Positions 36,226 through 44,597 of a DNA stretch of 64,000 nt are shown one piece after another (position 1 is the first letter of the stretch; every line of letters begins with the position of its first letter). Source of the stretch: Ohtaekwangia sp. GTDB taxonomy: Bacteria > Bacteroidota > Bacteroidia > Cytophagales > Cyclobacteriaceae. The stretch covers positions 620,001 through 684,000 of the forward strand of contig JAJNPV010000042.1 of the NCBI GenBank assembly GCA_021155195.1. Direction: 5' to 3'. A program made the position numbers and the translations under genes. The notes below the pieces were generated by a model. It saw only the letters and a program-made list of their open reading frames with translations, was not told the DNA's origin and did not search any database.

Positions 36226-39210
36226 ATGTTAAAAATTAAAACTGCGATAGGCGCCATAGCAATCATTTTATTAATGATTTCCTGCAATCAGGAAAAAAAC
36301 AAATTTGAAGTAAAAACGGAAACTTCGAATGGATACACTTACGAGTATGTAACAAATGATCCGCTCAAAGTAAGGATTTATACACTAAAAAATGGATTGA
36401 AGGTCTATTTAAGTCAATACAATATTGCTCCACGCATTCAAACACAGATTGCAGTAAAGGCTGGAGGTAAAAACGATCCGGCTAATAATACAGGCCTGGC
36501 GCACTATCTGGAGCATATTATGTTTAAAGGAACTGCCGATTTCGGTACCCTCAATTGGGGGAGTGAATCCATTTTGTTGGATAGCATTGAGCATATGTTT
36601 ACTGCATATGGTAAACTCAAAGATTCTGTTGAACGCGCAAAGTACTATAAACTTATTGATCAGGTTTCAAGCGAAGCAGCCAAACTGGCTATTGCCAATG
36701 AGTATGATAAGATGGTGGGAGAATTGGGGGCACAAGGAACCAATGCATATACAACAGAAGATCGCACCGTTTACATAAATGATATTCCTGCAAATCAAGT
36801 TGCAAGCTGGTTAGAAATTGAGGGTAATCGATTTAAGAAGATAGTGCCAAGACTTTTTCATACCGAACTTGAAGCAGTGTATGAAGAGAAAAACAGAAGC
36901 CTTGACAACGATTATTGGAAAACGTATGAATCATTATACGAAGGGATATTTAGCAAGCACCCATATGGCACTCAGACTGTAATTGGAACTATTGAACATT
37001 TAAAAAATCCTTCGATTACTGAAATCAAAAATTACTTCAACACCTATTATCGGCCAAACAACGTTGCAATTTGCATGAGCGGTGATTTGGATTATGACAA
37101 AACCATAGCCTTGGTTGATAAATTTTTTGGTGATTGGAGCACCAATGAACAATTGCCAGTATGGACAAAGGTGCAGGAAGAGCCAATTGTTGCTCCTGTT
37201 GTTAAAGAAGTTTATGGACCTGATGCCGAATGGGTTCAATTAGGGTTTAGGTTTAACGGTAGCGGAAGTGAAGATGCTAAGCTGCTTAAGTTAACCGATA
37301 TGATTTTAGCAAATTCTAAAGCCGGGTTAATTGATATCAACCTAAAGCAGCAACAAAAAGTGATAGAGCCAAGTTGCTATGTTGATTATTTGAATGATTA
37401 TTCAATTCATACTTTTTCAGGAAAGCCAAGAGAGGGGCAAACCCTGGATGAGGTTAAGAATTTGTTCCTTGAGCAAATTGAACTTTTGAAGAAAGGAGAA
37501 TTTGAAGAGTGGCTAATTGATGCTACTATAAATGATTTGAAGAAATCAAGTATTCGAAGTTCAGAACAAAACTGGTCTCGTTCAAATGATCTGGTTATGG
37601 CTTTCACTAATAATATTCCATGGAATGAGTATATCGCAGAAATAGAAAGTCTGAGAAAATTCACAAAAGAAGATATTGTTCGCTTCGCCAATGAACATTA
37701 TAAGGACAATTATGTGGCTGTTTACAAAAGAAATGGTAAAGACTCCAATGCACTTAAAGTCACTAAACCATCAATCACCAAGGTAACTCTTAACAAGGAA
37801 GATAAATCCCCCTTTCATCAAAAGATAACCGATAACCCCGTTGAGAAATTAAAGCCGGTATATCTTGATTATAAGAAAGATGTTACTACTCTTAAAATGA
37901 ATAAGGATGTAGAGGTGCTTTATACTCCCAATAATGAAAATGACTTGTTTACACTTTATTATTTGTCGGACGTTGGAACAAACAACAATCCGAAGATGAA
38001 TATGGCGGTAGAGTATTTGCAGTACATTGGAACAGAGGATTTGTCAGCAGAAGAATTGCAAAAGGAGTTTTATAAGTTGGGCTGTAGTTTTAATGTGTTT
38101 GCATCGGGAGATCAAACGTATGTTTATTTAGAGGGGCTTAATGAAACCATGGAAAAATCCATTGAGCTTTTTGAAAAGTTATTGGCAAATCCAAAAGCAG
38201 ATGATGAAGCGTTGGGAAAAATGATTGATGGAATATTCAAAAAACGAGAAGATCAAAAGAAGAACAAGGGTGCTATTATGTTTAGTGGATTGATGAACTA
38301 TGGGTTGTATGGTCCCAAATCTTCGTTCACCAATGTGGTTAGTAATAAGGATTTACGGGAATTGAAATCTCAAGAATTGATTGATATCATTAAAGACTTT
38401 ACTCAAACCCAACACAGGGTGCTGTATTACGGTCCTAAAAAGTCTGATGAATTGATTGCTTCATTGAACACATATCATGTGCTGCCAGAAACCTTAAAAC
38501 CTGCTCCACCACTTGTTACGTTTAGTATGCCCGATGTGGATAAGCCAAGTGTTTATTGGGCAGATTATGATATGGTGCAGGAAGAGATCATGTTCCTTTC
38601 AAAGGAGCAGGAGTTTAGTGTAGAGCAAGCACCGATGGCACGCATGTTTAATGAATATTTTGGTGGAAGTATGAGTTCGCCTGTGTTTCAGGAACTGCGC
38701 GAGGCACAAGGATTGGCTTACTCTGCTTTTGCTTATTATGGCACAGCTGCAAAACCCGGAAGCAATGATATGTTTTATGCCTATATAGGAACGCAGGCAG
38801 ATAAGCAGCCTGAAGCTATGAAGGCAATGCTTGGTTTATTACAAGACTTTCCAAAATCAGAAAATGGTTTTGAAGTAGCCAAGAATGCAATTCTTAATCA
38901 AATAGAAAGTCAGCGGATAACAAAAGCAAGTATCCTGTTTAATTATGAAACAGCCCGGAAGAAGGGAATTGATTATGATATTAGAAAAGATATCTACGAA
39001 AAGGTACAAAGCTATACACTTGATGATGTTGAAAAATTCCAGAAAGAGCAGTTAAAAAACAATAACTATAATATCGTTTTAATTGGTAATAAGAGTAAGA
39101 TCAATTTTAAAGATTTACAAAAGTATGGCGAAGTGAAACAGCTTTCGTTAGATGAAATATTTGGATATGAACAACCTCTAAAGATCAACACGGAACGCCC
39201 TAACCAATAA
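36226..39210 (+). CDS. M16 family metallopeptidase (pitrilysin/insulinase type), lipoprotein
   Basis: A 994-residue zinc peptidase. A lipoprotein signal ends in LLMISCNQEKN (Cys near residue 20). The inverted zinc motif HYLEHIMFKGT (HxxEH) is near residue 89, with the downstream Glu in AVYEEKNR. Two M16 halves are present: the active N-terminal pair and an inactive C-terminal pair (GGSMSSPVFQELREAQGLAYS). Such periplasmic M16 proteins degrade peptides after import or protein turnover. The gene stands alone, divergent from the S41 gene, with a promoter candidate at 36173 and a hairpin after it. Confidence 0.93.
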   Translation: MLKIKTAIGAIAIILLMISCNQEKNKFEVKTETSNGYTYEYVTNDPLKVRIYTLKNGLKVYLSQYNIAPRIQTQIAVKAGGKNDPANNTGLAHYLEHIMFKGTADFGTLNWGSESILLDSIEHMFTAYGKLKDSVERAKYYKLIDQVSSEAAKLAIANEYDKMVGELGAQGTNAYTTEDRTVYINDIPANQVASWLEIEGNRFKKIVPRLFHTELEAVYEEKNRSLDNDYWKTYESLYEGIFSKHPYGTQTVIGTIEHLKNPSITEIKNYFNTYYRPNNVAICMSGDLDYDKTIALVDKFFGDWSTNEQLPVWTKVQEEPIVAPVVKEVYGPDAEWVQLGFRFNGSGSEDAKLLKLTDMILANSKAGLIDINLKQQQKVIEPSCYVDYLNDYSIHTFSGKPREGQTLDEVKNLFLEQIELLKKGEFEEWLIDATINDLKKSSIRSSEQNWSRSNDLVMAFTNNIPWNEYIAEIESLRKFTKEDIVRFANEHYKDNYVAVYKRNGKDSNALKVTKPSITKVTLNKEDKSPFHQKITDNPVEKLKPVYLDYKKDVTTLKMNKDVEVLYTPNNENDLFTLYYLSDVGTNNNPKMNMAVEYLQYIGTEDLSAEELQKEFYKLGCSFNVFASGDQTYVYLEGLNETMEKSIELFEKLLANPKADDEALGKMIDGIFKKREDQKKNKGAIMFSGLMNYGLYGPKSSFTNVVSNKDLRELKSQELIDIIKDFTQTQHRVLYYGPKKSDELIASLNTYHVLPETLKPAPPLVTFSMPDVDKPSVYWADYDMVQEEIMFLSKEQEFSVEQAPMARMFNEYFGGSMSSPVFQELREAQGLAYSAFAYYGTAAKPGSNDMFYAYIGTQADKQPEAMKAMLGLLQDFPKSENGFEVAKNAILNQIESQRITKASILFNYETARKKGIDYDIRKDIYEKVQSYTLDDVEKFQKEQLKNNNYNIVLIGNKSKINFKDLQKYGEVKQLSLDEIFGYEQPLKINTERPNQ

Positions 39211-39227
39211 TCGGTTATTAACTGGAT

Positions 39228-39262
39228 AAAAAGAGTGCTGCGCATTGAGTGGCACTTTTTTT
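39228..39262 (+). terminator. Probable terminator after the M16 peptidase gene
   Basis: A short stem AGTGC/GCACT, extendable by a G-T pair and A-T pairs (AAAAAGAGTGC against GCACTTTTTTT), encloses a 13-base loop and runs into seven Ts. It starts 18 bases after the stop and overlaps the end of the convergent dipeptidase gene. Confidence 0.55.
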
Positions 39263-40316
39263 ATGCCCATACTTTTCTTAAAAACCGAAGCCAATTGCCA
39301 CCCATTACATTTTCAATATCTTTTGGACTATAACCGCGTTGAGAGAGTAGCGTGGGTATCTTTTGAAGGTCGGCAATGGTTTCAATATCGTAAGGCGATT
39401 GTTCTGTTCCGAACGCACCATCCAAATCTGAACCAATGCCAATATGCAACGCATTGCCTGCGAGTTGACAAATGTGATCGTAGTTGTCAACCAATCGTTC
39501 CAGGTTGCAATTCATTCCTTTGGGAGTTGATTTTCCCCGCACCCAATTGGGTACCAGCATCCATGCATCCATCACGCCACCTATTACAGCACCGCGTTTA
39601 ATCAATTCTTTTATTTGCTCATCGCTGAATTGCCGATTGTGATTTACCAGCGAACGGCAATTATTATGACTGGCCCAAACCGCCCCGTTAAAATGATTGA
39701 GCGCCTCCCAAAAACTATCATCACATAAATGAGTAGCATCGAGAATGATATTGAGCCGCTCCATTTCTTTCAGCATCTCTTTTCCATATTTGCCAAGACC
39801 TCCGGTTGCATCCGTTCCTTGTGCATATCGGCCAGGTCCATAATGAGCAAGGCCAACTGCGCGAAGTCCATAGGTGTAAGCTACTTCAAGATGTTGAACG
39901 GTGACTAATGAATCAGCACCTTCCAAACTCAGAATATATCCAATTGGTTTTGTGTTTGTCCAATTTTTTATGTGAGCCTCTAATGATTTTAAATCAGTGA
40001 TTGATTTCAATTCGCCAGCCCGTTCCATTTCAGTATACCACGCTCGTTGGGCTTGAGTATGCGCCCATGCTTGTTCGGGTGAGTTCCAACCGGGTAAGGG
40101 ATTGTTAGGGGCTACATAGCGCGCAATTTGTGTAGCAACTACTAAACCGATATTTCCTTTGCGCAATTCTTCAAAGCACACAACTCCATTTCCTCGATCT
40201 GGTTTATCGGACAAGTTGCTTTCTCGTTCTCTTATTTCTGAAATAGGTTTCCGCAGATCACGATTCCATTCCATCGCGTTCATGGAAAGGTCAAGATGGG
40301 CATCAACTATAAGCAT
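39261..40316 (-). CDS. M19 family membrane dipeptidase
   Basis: A 351-residue zinc dipeptidase of the renal-dipeptidase family. Zinc ligands are visible: VDAHLDL (HxD) at residues 4-10, LSLEGADSL (bridging Glu), DATHLCDDSFW, ASHNNCRSL and GSDLDGAFG. M19 enzymes hydrolyse dipeptides including those with a C-terminal D-residue. No signal peptide is visible with the start at 40316, so it is probably cytoplasmic. The frame is open to 40379, but the longer N-terminus (a short basic stretch) does not match the family. A link to the D-amino-acid genes at 41215 is possible but unproved, as a plus-strand gene lies between them. Confidence 0.9.
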   Translation of the reverse strand: MLIVDAHLDLSMNAMEWNRDLRKPISEIRERESNLSDKPDRGNGVVCFEELRKGNIGLVVATQIARYVAPNNPLPGWNSPEQAWAHTQAQRAWYTEMERAGELKSITDLKSLEAHIKNWTNTKPIGYILSLEGADSLVTVQHLEVAYTYGLRAVGLAHYGPGRYAQGTDATGGLGKYGKEMLKEMERLNIILDATHLCDDSFWEALNHFNGAVWASHNNCRSLVNHNRQFSDEQIKELIKRGAVIGGVMDAWMLVPNWVRGKSTPKGMNCNLERLVDNYDHICQLAGNALHIGIGSDLDGAFGTEQSPYDIETIADLQKIPTLLSQRGYSPKDIENVMGGNWLRFLRKVWA

Positions 40317-40539
40317 AACCGGTTTTGTTTTGATGGGTAATATACTGGTGGACGTATTAATAACAGTTCTATAGAACAAAATTGTACAGAAAATATAAAT
40401 ATAAGTTTGCTTAGGATTTTTATCGAAAAGATATAAATTGCTAATAGCCGAATTTTAAATGCATTGCGCCCGACTCTTTACTGTCCAGTTCTGCAAGTCA
40501 TTTTGATAGGTACTTAACATTGCAAAACACTATTTCTAT

Positions 40540-41127
40540 ATGAAACATATACTTTTTGTTTTCCTGGTTTCTATTTCGTTCACTAGCCTTGCCCAAAAAG
40601 TAAAGCTTACTATGGGAACTCTTGAGCCACTTAAAGGAGAGAAGGTAATTATTACAGAATTTGTTTATGATGATATGCGAGTTGGTAAAGATGGATTAAC
40701 CGAAGCGGCTTATATAAAGCGGAAGAAGAATGATTATGACAGTAAGGAGCAAGGGCGGGGTGATAAATGGGAAAAAGCCTGGTATGCTGACCGCAAGGAA
40801 AGGTTTGAACCACAGTTTATTGAACTTTTTGAAAAGCATGGAAAAGTCTTAACATCGGGTGAGTCTAAATACAAATTGATTTTTAGAACGACAATGACAG
40901 AGCCTGGTTGGAATGTGGGTGTTATGCGTGCCGCTGCGCGAATTGACGCTGAAGTGTGGTTTGTTGAAGTAGATAATCCTTCGAATGTAATTGCGAAATT
41001 AGTAGTTACAAATGCACCCGGGCGTGATGCAATGGGCTACGATTTTGATACCGGATACAGAATTCAGGAAGCTTATGCGAAAAGTGGAAAAGAGGTAGGC
41101 AAACTGCTTGCTAGTAAGTCGAAGTAG
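40540..41127 (+). CDS. Exported protein of unknown function, 195 residues
   Basis: The protein has a signal peptide (MKHILFVFLVSISFTSLAQ) and a mature domain with KVKLTMGTLEPLKGEKVIITEF near the start, a charged middle (KRKKNDYDSKEQGRGDKWEK) and a beta-rich C-terminal half (KLIFRTTMTEPGW, IDAEVWFVEVDN). I do not recognise a family. It has a normal start and its own terminator. A periplasmic or outer-membrane-associated location is likely. Confidence 0.75.
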   Translation: MKHILFVFLVSISFTSLAQKVKLTMGTLEPLKGEKVIITEFVYDDMRVGKDGLTEAAYIKRKKNDYDSKEQGRGDKWEKAWYADRKERFEPQFIELFEKHGKVLTSGESKYKLIFRTTMTEPGWNVGVMRAAARIDAEVWFVEVDNPSNVIAKLVVTNAPGRDAMGYDFDTGYRIQEAYAKSGKEVGKLLASKSK

Positions 41128-41152
41128 CTCCCTCTTCTATTCCTTCCTATGG

Positions 41153-41185
41153 ATACTATTCATTTCATTGAATAGTATTTTTTTT
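41153..41185 (+). terminator. Rho-independent terminator after the 195-residue protein gene
   Basis: A 10-bp perfect stem (ATACTATTCA at 41153-41162 against TGAATAGTAT at 41169-41178) with a 6-base loop is followed by a run of T. It lies 25 bases after the stop at 41127. Confidence 0.75.
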
Positions 41186-41214
41186 ACTAAAATCTACGAC
41201 TTGCTGGATTTCTA

Positions 41215-42318
41215 TTAAACAGTAATCTTTCTTTTGCGGGCAACTACCTGCCATGTTTTCATGGCCTTATTATTTTCAATTACTATCAGTGTTTCGTGCA
41301 ATGCTACAGTAGGGCAGATGTGAAAAGGTACTCCGTACAACACATCGCCAACCTTGTAGGTATTATGTTTAGGAGCCTTTAGAATAAGATGTTCTTCACT
41401 GTGCCCGGCTGCTATTAGTTCGGGAGCATTTAGAAAGTGGACTCTGTTCTCTAATGGATTCTCGGAAGCTACTGCTTTATGACCTAAATCAATACAAAGC
41501 GTTTCATCATCAGGTTTAGAGATTACGCGGGTGATCAATAACGCACCAAACACAAAAGGTTGCTCTGCAAATAATTTATGATATCCGTAATCCCAAAAAA
41601 TGAACGTACCCGGACTCACTTCTACATTTTTTCTTTTTGCATGAATGGAAATGGTGGTGTTGCCGCTGGTAACAATGGTCAGGTTCTTTCTGCTTTGCTT
41701 GAGGATTGAGTTATGCAATGCTTCCACACGATCGTAGCCTTCATCGCAGCCTGCAGTGCGGATGCCTAAATCTGAATCGCGGTTATGACCATCGTAGGCG
41801 TGGAGTCCGATAACAGAAATATTAGGTAGAGATTCGCAAAACGTAAACAGCGATATTGCTTGCTCCGGTTTAATGCCGGTGCGGTTCATTCCCACATTCA
41901 AATCGATAAATACTTTGACTGAGATATTTTCTTTTTGTGCCGTTGTAGATAATTGTTTGACTGTTTCTTCATTATCAATCAAACAACTGAAATTTGTATT
42001 TGGAAAGGTTTGAATTAATTTGATAAAACGGTTTCCGCGAGGTCCAATGGGTTGATACGCCATCAACACATCGGGCGCGCCAATAGAGGCCAGCATTTCA
42101 GCTTCCGCAATGGTAGCACATTTAAATTTTTTGATCCCTGCTGTCATCATCATGCTACATACTTCAGCACACTTATTTGTTTTTACGTGTGGCCGTAAGC
42201 GGGTAACATCGGGAATAAATTCCTTAAGAACGCGTATGTTTTCTTGTACCCGATCGGGATACACTACGAGAGCAGGTGAGTCCAATTCATTAATGTTTTT
42301 TATTTCGTACCATTCCAT
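41215..42318 (-). CDS. D-serine dehydratase / D-threonine aldolase-like PLP enzyme
   Basis: A 367-residue fold-type III PLP enzyme (alanine racemase N-terminal barrel plus C-terminal beta domain). The Schiff-base Lys lies in LRPHVKTNKC (K46). The metal site near the C-terminus reads PFHICPT (H333, C335). From memory, His-x-Cys is the zinc pair of eukaryotic-type D-serine dehydratase, while D-threonine aldolases carry His-x-Asp, so D-serine deamination is my preferred reading; the common label is D-TA family. The start at 42318 is used because the open frame to 42369 runs through an intergenic repeat. It follows ridA and a GntP transporter on the same strand, which supports D-amino-acid breakdown. 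Confidence 0.85.
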   Translation of the reverse strand: MEWYEIKNINELDSPALVVYPDRVQENIRVLKEFIPDVTRLRPHVKTNKCAEVCSMMMTAGIKKFKCATIAEAEMLASIGAPDVLMAYQPIGPRGNRFIKLIQTFPNTNFSCLIDNEETVKQLSTTAQKENISVKVFIDLNVGMNRTGIKPEQAISLFTFCESLPNISVIGLHAYDGHNRDSDLGIRTAGCDEGYDRVEALHNSILKQSRKNLTIVTSGNTTISIHAKRKNVEVSPGTFIFWDYGYHKLFAEQPFVFGALLITRVISKPDDETLCIDLGHKAVASENPLENRVHFLNAPELIAAGHSEEHLILKAPKHNTYKVGDVLYGVPFHICPTVALHETLIVIENNKAMKTWQVVARKRKITV

Positions 42319-42332
42319 TATTCTTAATTTAT

Positions 42333-42409
42333 TAGTCCATAGCGTATAGTCGATAGTCCATAGGTCCATAGAGTGAGTGTTCGCTACTATTGACTATTGA
42401 CTAAGTCAA
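42333..42409. repeat. Short tandem repeats of the TAGTCCATAG / GACTATTGAC type
   Basis: The gap between ridA and the PLP-enzyme gene contains tagtccatag, gtatagtcgatagtccatag, gtccatag and two overlapping gactattgac-like units (42384-42409). Similar units are widely scattered in Bacteroidota genomes (from memory). The last codons and TAG stop of ridA (42401-42403) fall within the array, so part of ridA's 3' end has been supplied by the repeat. Confidence 0.6.
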
Positions 42410-42871
42410 TTCAAACATCGCTTCAATCTCCACCGGAATATTATCCGGCAACGAGCCCATGCCCACCGCACTACGCACACCAACACCATTATCGGGTCCC
42501 CATATTTTAGCAAACAGTTCGCTACAGCCATTGATAACAAACGGATGACGTTCAAACTCAGGCACCGCATTCACCATGCCCAATACTTTTATTACGCGCC
42601 TGATCTTATTTAAGCTGCCGAGATTAGATTTTAATGTTGCCAGAATAGCTAACCCAACTTGTTGAGCGGCAAGCTTGGCTTCGTCTGCATTTAAATCTAC
42701 ACCAACCTTACCAATGATCAAACTTCGATCTTCTTTCACTGTGCCATGCCCCGATACATAAACAAATTTATCTACAATCAAGAAAGGCTTATACACGCCC
42801 AGTGGAGTAGGAGGTGGAGGTAGTGTTAAGTTTAATTGTTCGAAGCGTTGATCGGGAGTGAGGTTGCTCAT
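42401..42871 (-). CDS. ridA: RidA family protein (enamine/imine deaminase-like)
   Basis: A 156-residue protein with the RidA fold (chorismate-mutase-like trimer). Conserved features are GKVGVDLNADEAKLAAQQVG, the Arg in VRSAVGMGSLP (equivalent to the catalytic Arg105 of E. coli RidA) and PVEIEAMFEL at the end. RidA hydrolyses the reactive 2-aminoacrylate and related imines released by serine/threonine dehydratases. Its position between a GntP transporter and a D-serine-dehydratase-like enzyme fits that role. I use ATG 42871 because the longer frame to 42928 is made of an interspersed repeat. The subgroup (LPPPPTPLGVYKP N-terminus) differs from E. coli RidA, so detoxification is inference. Confidence 0.85.
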   Translation of the reverse strand: MSNLTPDQRFEQLNLTLPPPPTPLGVYKPFLIVDKFVYVSGHGTVKEDRSLIIGKVGVDLNADEAKLAAQQVGLAILATLKSNLGSLNKIRRVIKVLGMVNAVPEFERHPFVINGCSELFAKIWGPDNGVGVRSAVGMGSLPDNIPVEIEAMFELT

Positions 42872-42899
42872 AGAACTATCAATAATATTATTTGCGAAA

Positions 42900-42928
42900 C
42901 TTTGTGTCTTCGTGCCTTTGTGGTTCAA
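42900..42928 (+). repeat. Copy of the CTTTGTG...CTTCGTGCCTTTGTGGTT interspersed repeat
   Basis: Read on the plus strand, these 29 bases match the copy in the CapA-like signal peptide (23917-23945) apart from one indel and several substitutions, mostly transitions. The stretch lies just upstream of the ridA start and forms the false N-terminal extension of that frame. Confidence 0.6.
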
Positions 42929-42937
42929 TCTTATTTT

Positions 42938-44254
42938 CTACAAAAACGAATTAATCAACATCACCCCAATCAATCCGCATACAGCAACAAGTGTTTCCAT
43001 AAGCGACCACGATTTGATGGTATCCTTAATACTCAGATTGAAATACTCCTTAAACAACCAAAAGCCTGAATCATTTACATGAGAAAACATTAAGCTTCCG
43101 GCCCCGACCGCGAGCACCATCAGGCTTGGGTTAACATCAGGGTTAGAAATTAATAGCGGAGCTACAATGCCGGCAGCAGTGAGTCCTGCAACGGTGGCGG
43201 ATCCTACGCACACTCGTATAGCGCCTGCTATCAACCAACCAAGAATTAATGGATGCATGTTTAGTCCATCCAGCAAATTACCGATCTCTTTATCAACGCC
43301 ACTTTGAATCAACGTTTGCTTAAGTGCTCCCGCGCCTCCAATAATTAATATAATCATCATCACGTCCTTGATCGAATCGGCATAGATCTCCATTAAGTAA
43401 GAAATCTTTAATCCACGGCTAATACCCAATGTATAGGTGCCAATGCATAATGAAACCAGCATGACAATGGAAGAGCCACTTAAAAATTTAGTGATGTTTT
43501 TAACAGCAGATCCTTCGTCAATCGAAAAGTCAATTAAACTCATAACCCCAAGCAGCAGGACTGGTAGCAGCGAGGTCATCATGCTATTTAAAAGTCCAGG
43601 GAGTTGATCATCAGGCATACCTTCTTTTTGGAATGTCTTTAAAACAGTGGCGGGAATATTCTTCAGTGTCTTTGAGAAGAGAAGTCCGGCAATCAGCACT
43701 GTAGGAATGGCAATCATCACTCCATATAAAAGCGTAACACTCATGCTTGCATTAAGTTGTGCGACCAATGCGGACGGTGATGGATGCGGTGGAAGAAATC
43801 CATGCGTAACTGATAAGGCCGTAATCATGGGCATAGCAATGAAAAGTGCCGGAAGTTTATACCGATATACGACTGATGCGATCAGGGGAAACACCAATAC
43901 GAAACCAACATTATAAAAAAGGGGAATGCCAATCACGAACCCCGTAATCATCAACGCTAGTTGCAGATACGATTGCCCAAAAATGGCCATCAGGCTGGTG
44001 GCAATTTTTTGAGCAGCTCCCGTTTCGGCTACTAATTTTCCTAACATGGAGCCCGCCAGGATTACGATGATCAGTGAGCCGAGCATGTCGCCCATGCCTT
44101 TATGGATGGTGCTCTCCATATCGGCAGGATTTATTCCCAGCGATAACCCGCAGATAATGGAAACAATGAGGAAGGCGAGAAAGGGATTGACCTTAAAGTA
44201 TGAAATCAATACAACAAGGAAGATAATACTGAGTACTACGATAAGGAAAGACAC
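42938..44254 (-). CDS. GntP family permease (gluconate or D-serine type)
   Basis: A 438-residue membrane protein with about 12 hydrophobic segments. The conserved GntP features are ILAGSMLGKLVAETGAAQ near residue 60, GFLPPHPSPSALVAQLN near residue 150, GGAGALKQTLIQSGVD and MFSHVNDSGFWLFKEYF near residue 400. GntP members move gluconate or, as in DsdX, D-serine. The downstream RidA and PLP enzyme make a D-amino-acid substrate more likely than gluconate here, and no gluconate kinase is in view. It lies 66 bases upstream of the ridA start, and the 74-residue gene precedes it on the same strand. Confidence 0.9.
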   Translation of the reverse strand: MSFLIVVLSIIFLVVLISYFKVNPFLAFLIVSIICGLSLGINPADMESTIHKGMGDMLGSLIIVILAGSMLGKLVAETGAAQKIATSLMAIFGQSYLQLALMITGFVIGIPLFYNVGFVLVFPLIASVVYRYKLPALFIAMPMITALSVTHGFLPPHPSPSALVAQLNASMSVTLLYGVMIAIPTVLIAGLLFSKTLKNIPATVLKTFQKEGMPDDQLPGLLNSMMTSLLPVLLLGVMSLIDFSIDEGSAVKNITKFLSGSSIVMLVSLCIGTYTLGISRGLKISYLMEIYADSIKDVMMIILIIGGAGALKQTLIQSGVDKEIGNLLDGLNMHPLILGWLIAGAIRVCVGSATVAGLTAAGIVAPLLISNPDVNPSLMVLAVGAGSLMFSHVNDSGFWLFKEYFNLSIKDTIKSWSLMETLVAVCGLIGVMLINSFL

Positions 44255-44282
44255 GCGTTAATTGTTTTGGTGATCAAAAGAT

Positions 44283-44507
44283 TTAAAACTTGTCAGGAAT
44301 TTGAACAATGCGTACAACAATTTCGTGGGGATCGCCATCTGTATCCACCAGATTAAATTTTACCATCGGGTTATCGCGTGCGATGTTGGCCTCAACTTTT
44401 ACAATTTTATTGTGTTGAAGATGCTTCTCTATTTCTTTTTGAAGAATGGTAAGTGCATTGGCAAAGTCAACTTCAAGGGGGCTTGGGTTATAGGAGGTTG
44501 TTTTCAT
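44283..44507 (-). CDS. Small conserved-looking protein, 74 residues, unknown function
   Basis: The frame runs from ATG 44507 to a stop at 44283. The protein starts MKTTSYNPSPLEVDFANALT, with a helix (LTILQKEIEKHL) and then a beta-strand-like half (VKFNLVDTDGDPHEIVVRIVQ). It has no signal or membrane segment and no Cys. It sits between fabH and gntP on the same strand with short gaps, and the codon and amino-acid pattern looks like a real protein. I cannot assign a function. Confidence 0.62.
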   Translation of the reverse strand: MKTTSYNPSPLEVDFANALTILQKEIEKHLQHNKIVKVEANIARDNPMVKFNLVDTDGDPHEIVVRIVQIPDKF

Positions 44508-44526
44508 TTTACTTTTTTAACATTTT

Positions 44527-44593
44527 TTACCGCAAAGACGGAATTTGTTTGAGTGGGTAAGAATTTCATTACACCCTTGTGTCTTAGTAGTTA
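44527..44593. repeat. Decayed pair of CGCAAAGACG / CTTGTGTCTTAG repeat arms
   Basis: Bases 44527-44540 (ttaccgcaaagacg) and 44574-44593 (cccttgtgtcttagtagtta) look like opposite-facing halves of the same repeat family as 23917-23945 and 42900-42928, separated by 33 bases. The gap between fabH and the 74-residue gene is almost wholly made of it. The match is weaker than for the other two copies. Confidence 0.35.
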
Positions 44594-44597
44594 TTTT

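Noticed and set aside
39245..39601. Plus-strand open frame of 118 residues
   Set aside because: It runs antisense to the M19 dipeptidase, whose zinc ligands are intact, and has no recognisable motif.
42319..42369. Longer N-terminus for the D-serine-dehydratase-like enzyme
   Set aside because: The extra 17 residues come from the TAGTCCATAG repeat, and the family starts at MEWYEIKN-like sequence.
42872..42928. Longer N-terminus for RidA
   Set aside because: The added residues MNHKGTKTQSF are encoded by the interspersed repeat, and the natural start is ATG 42871.
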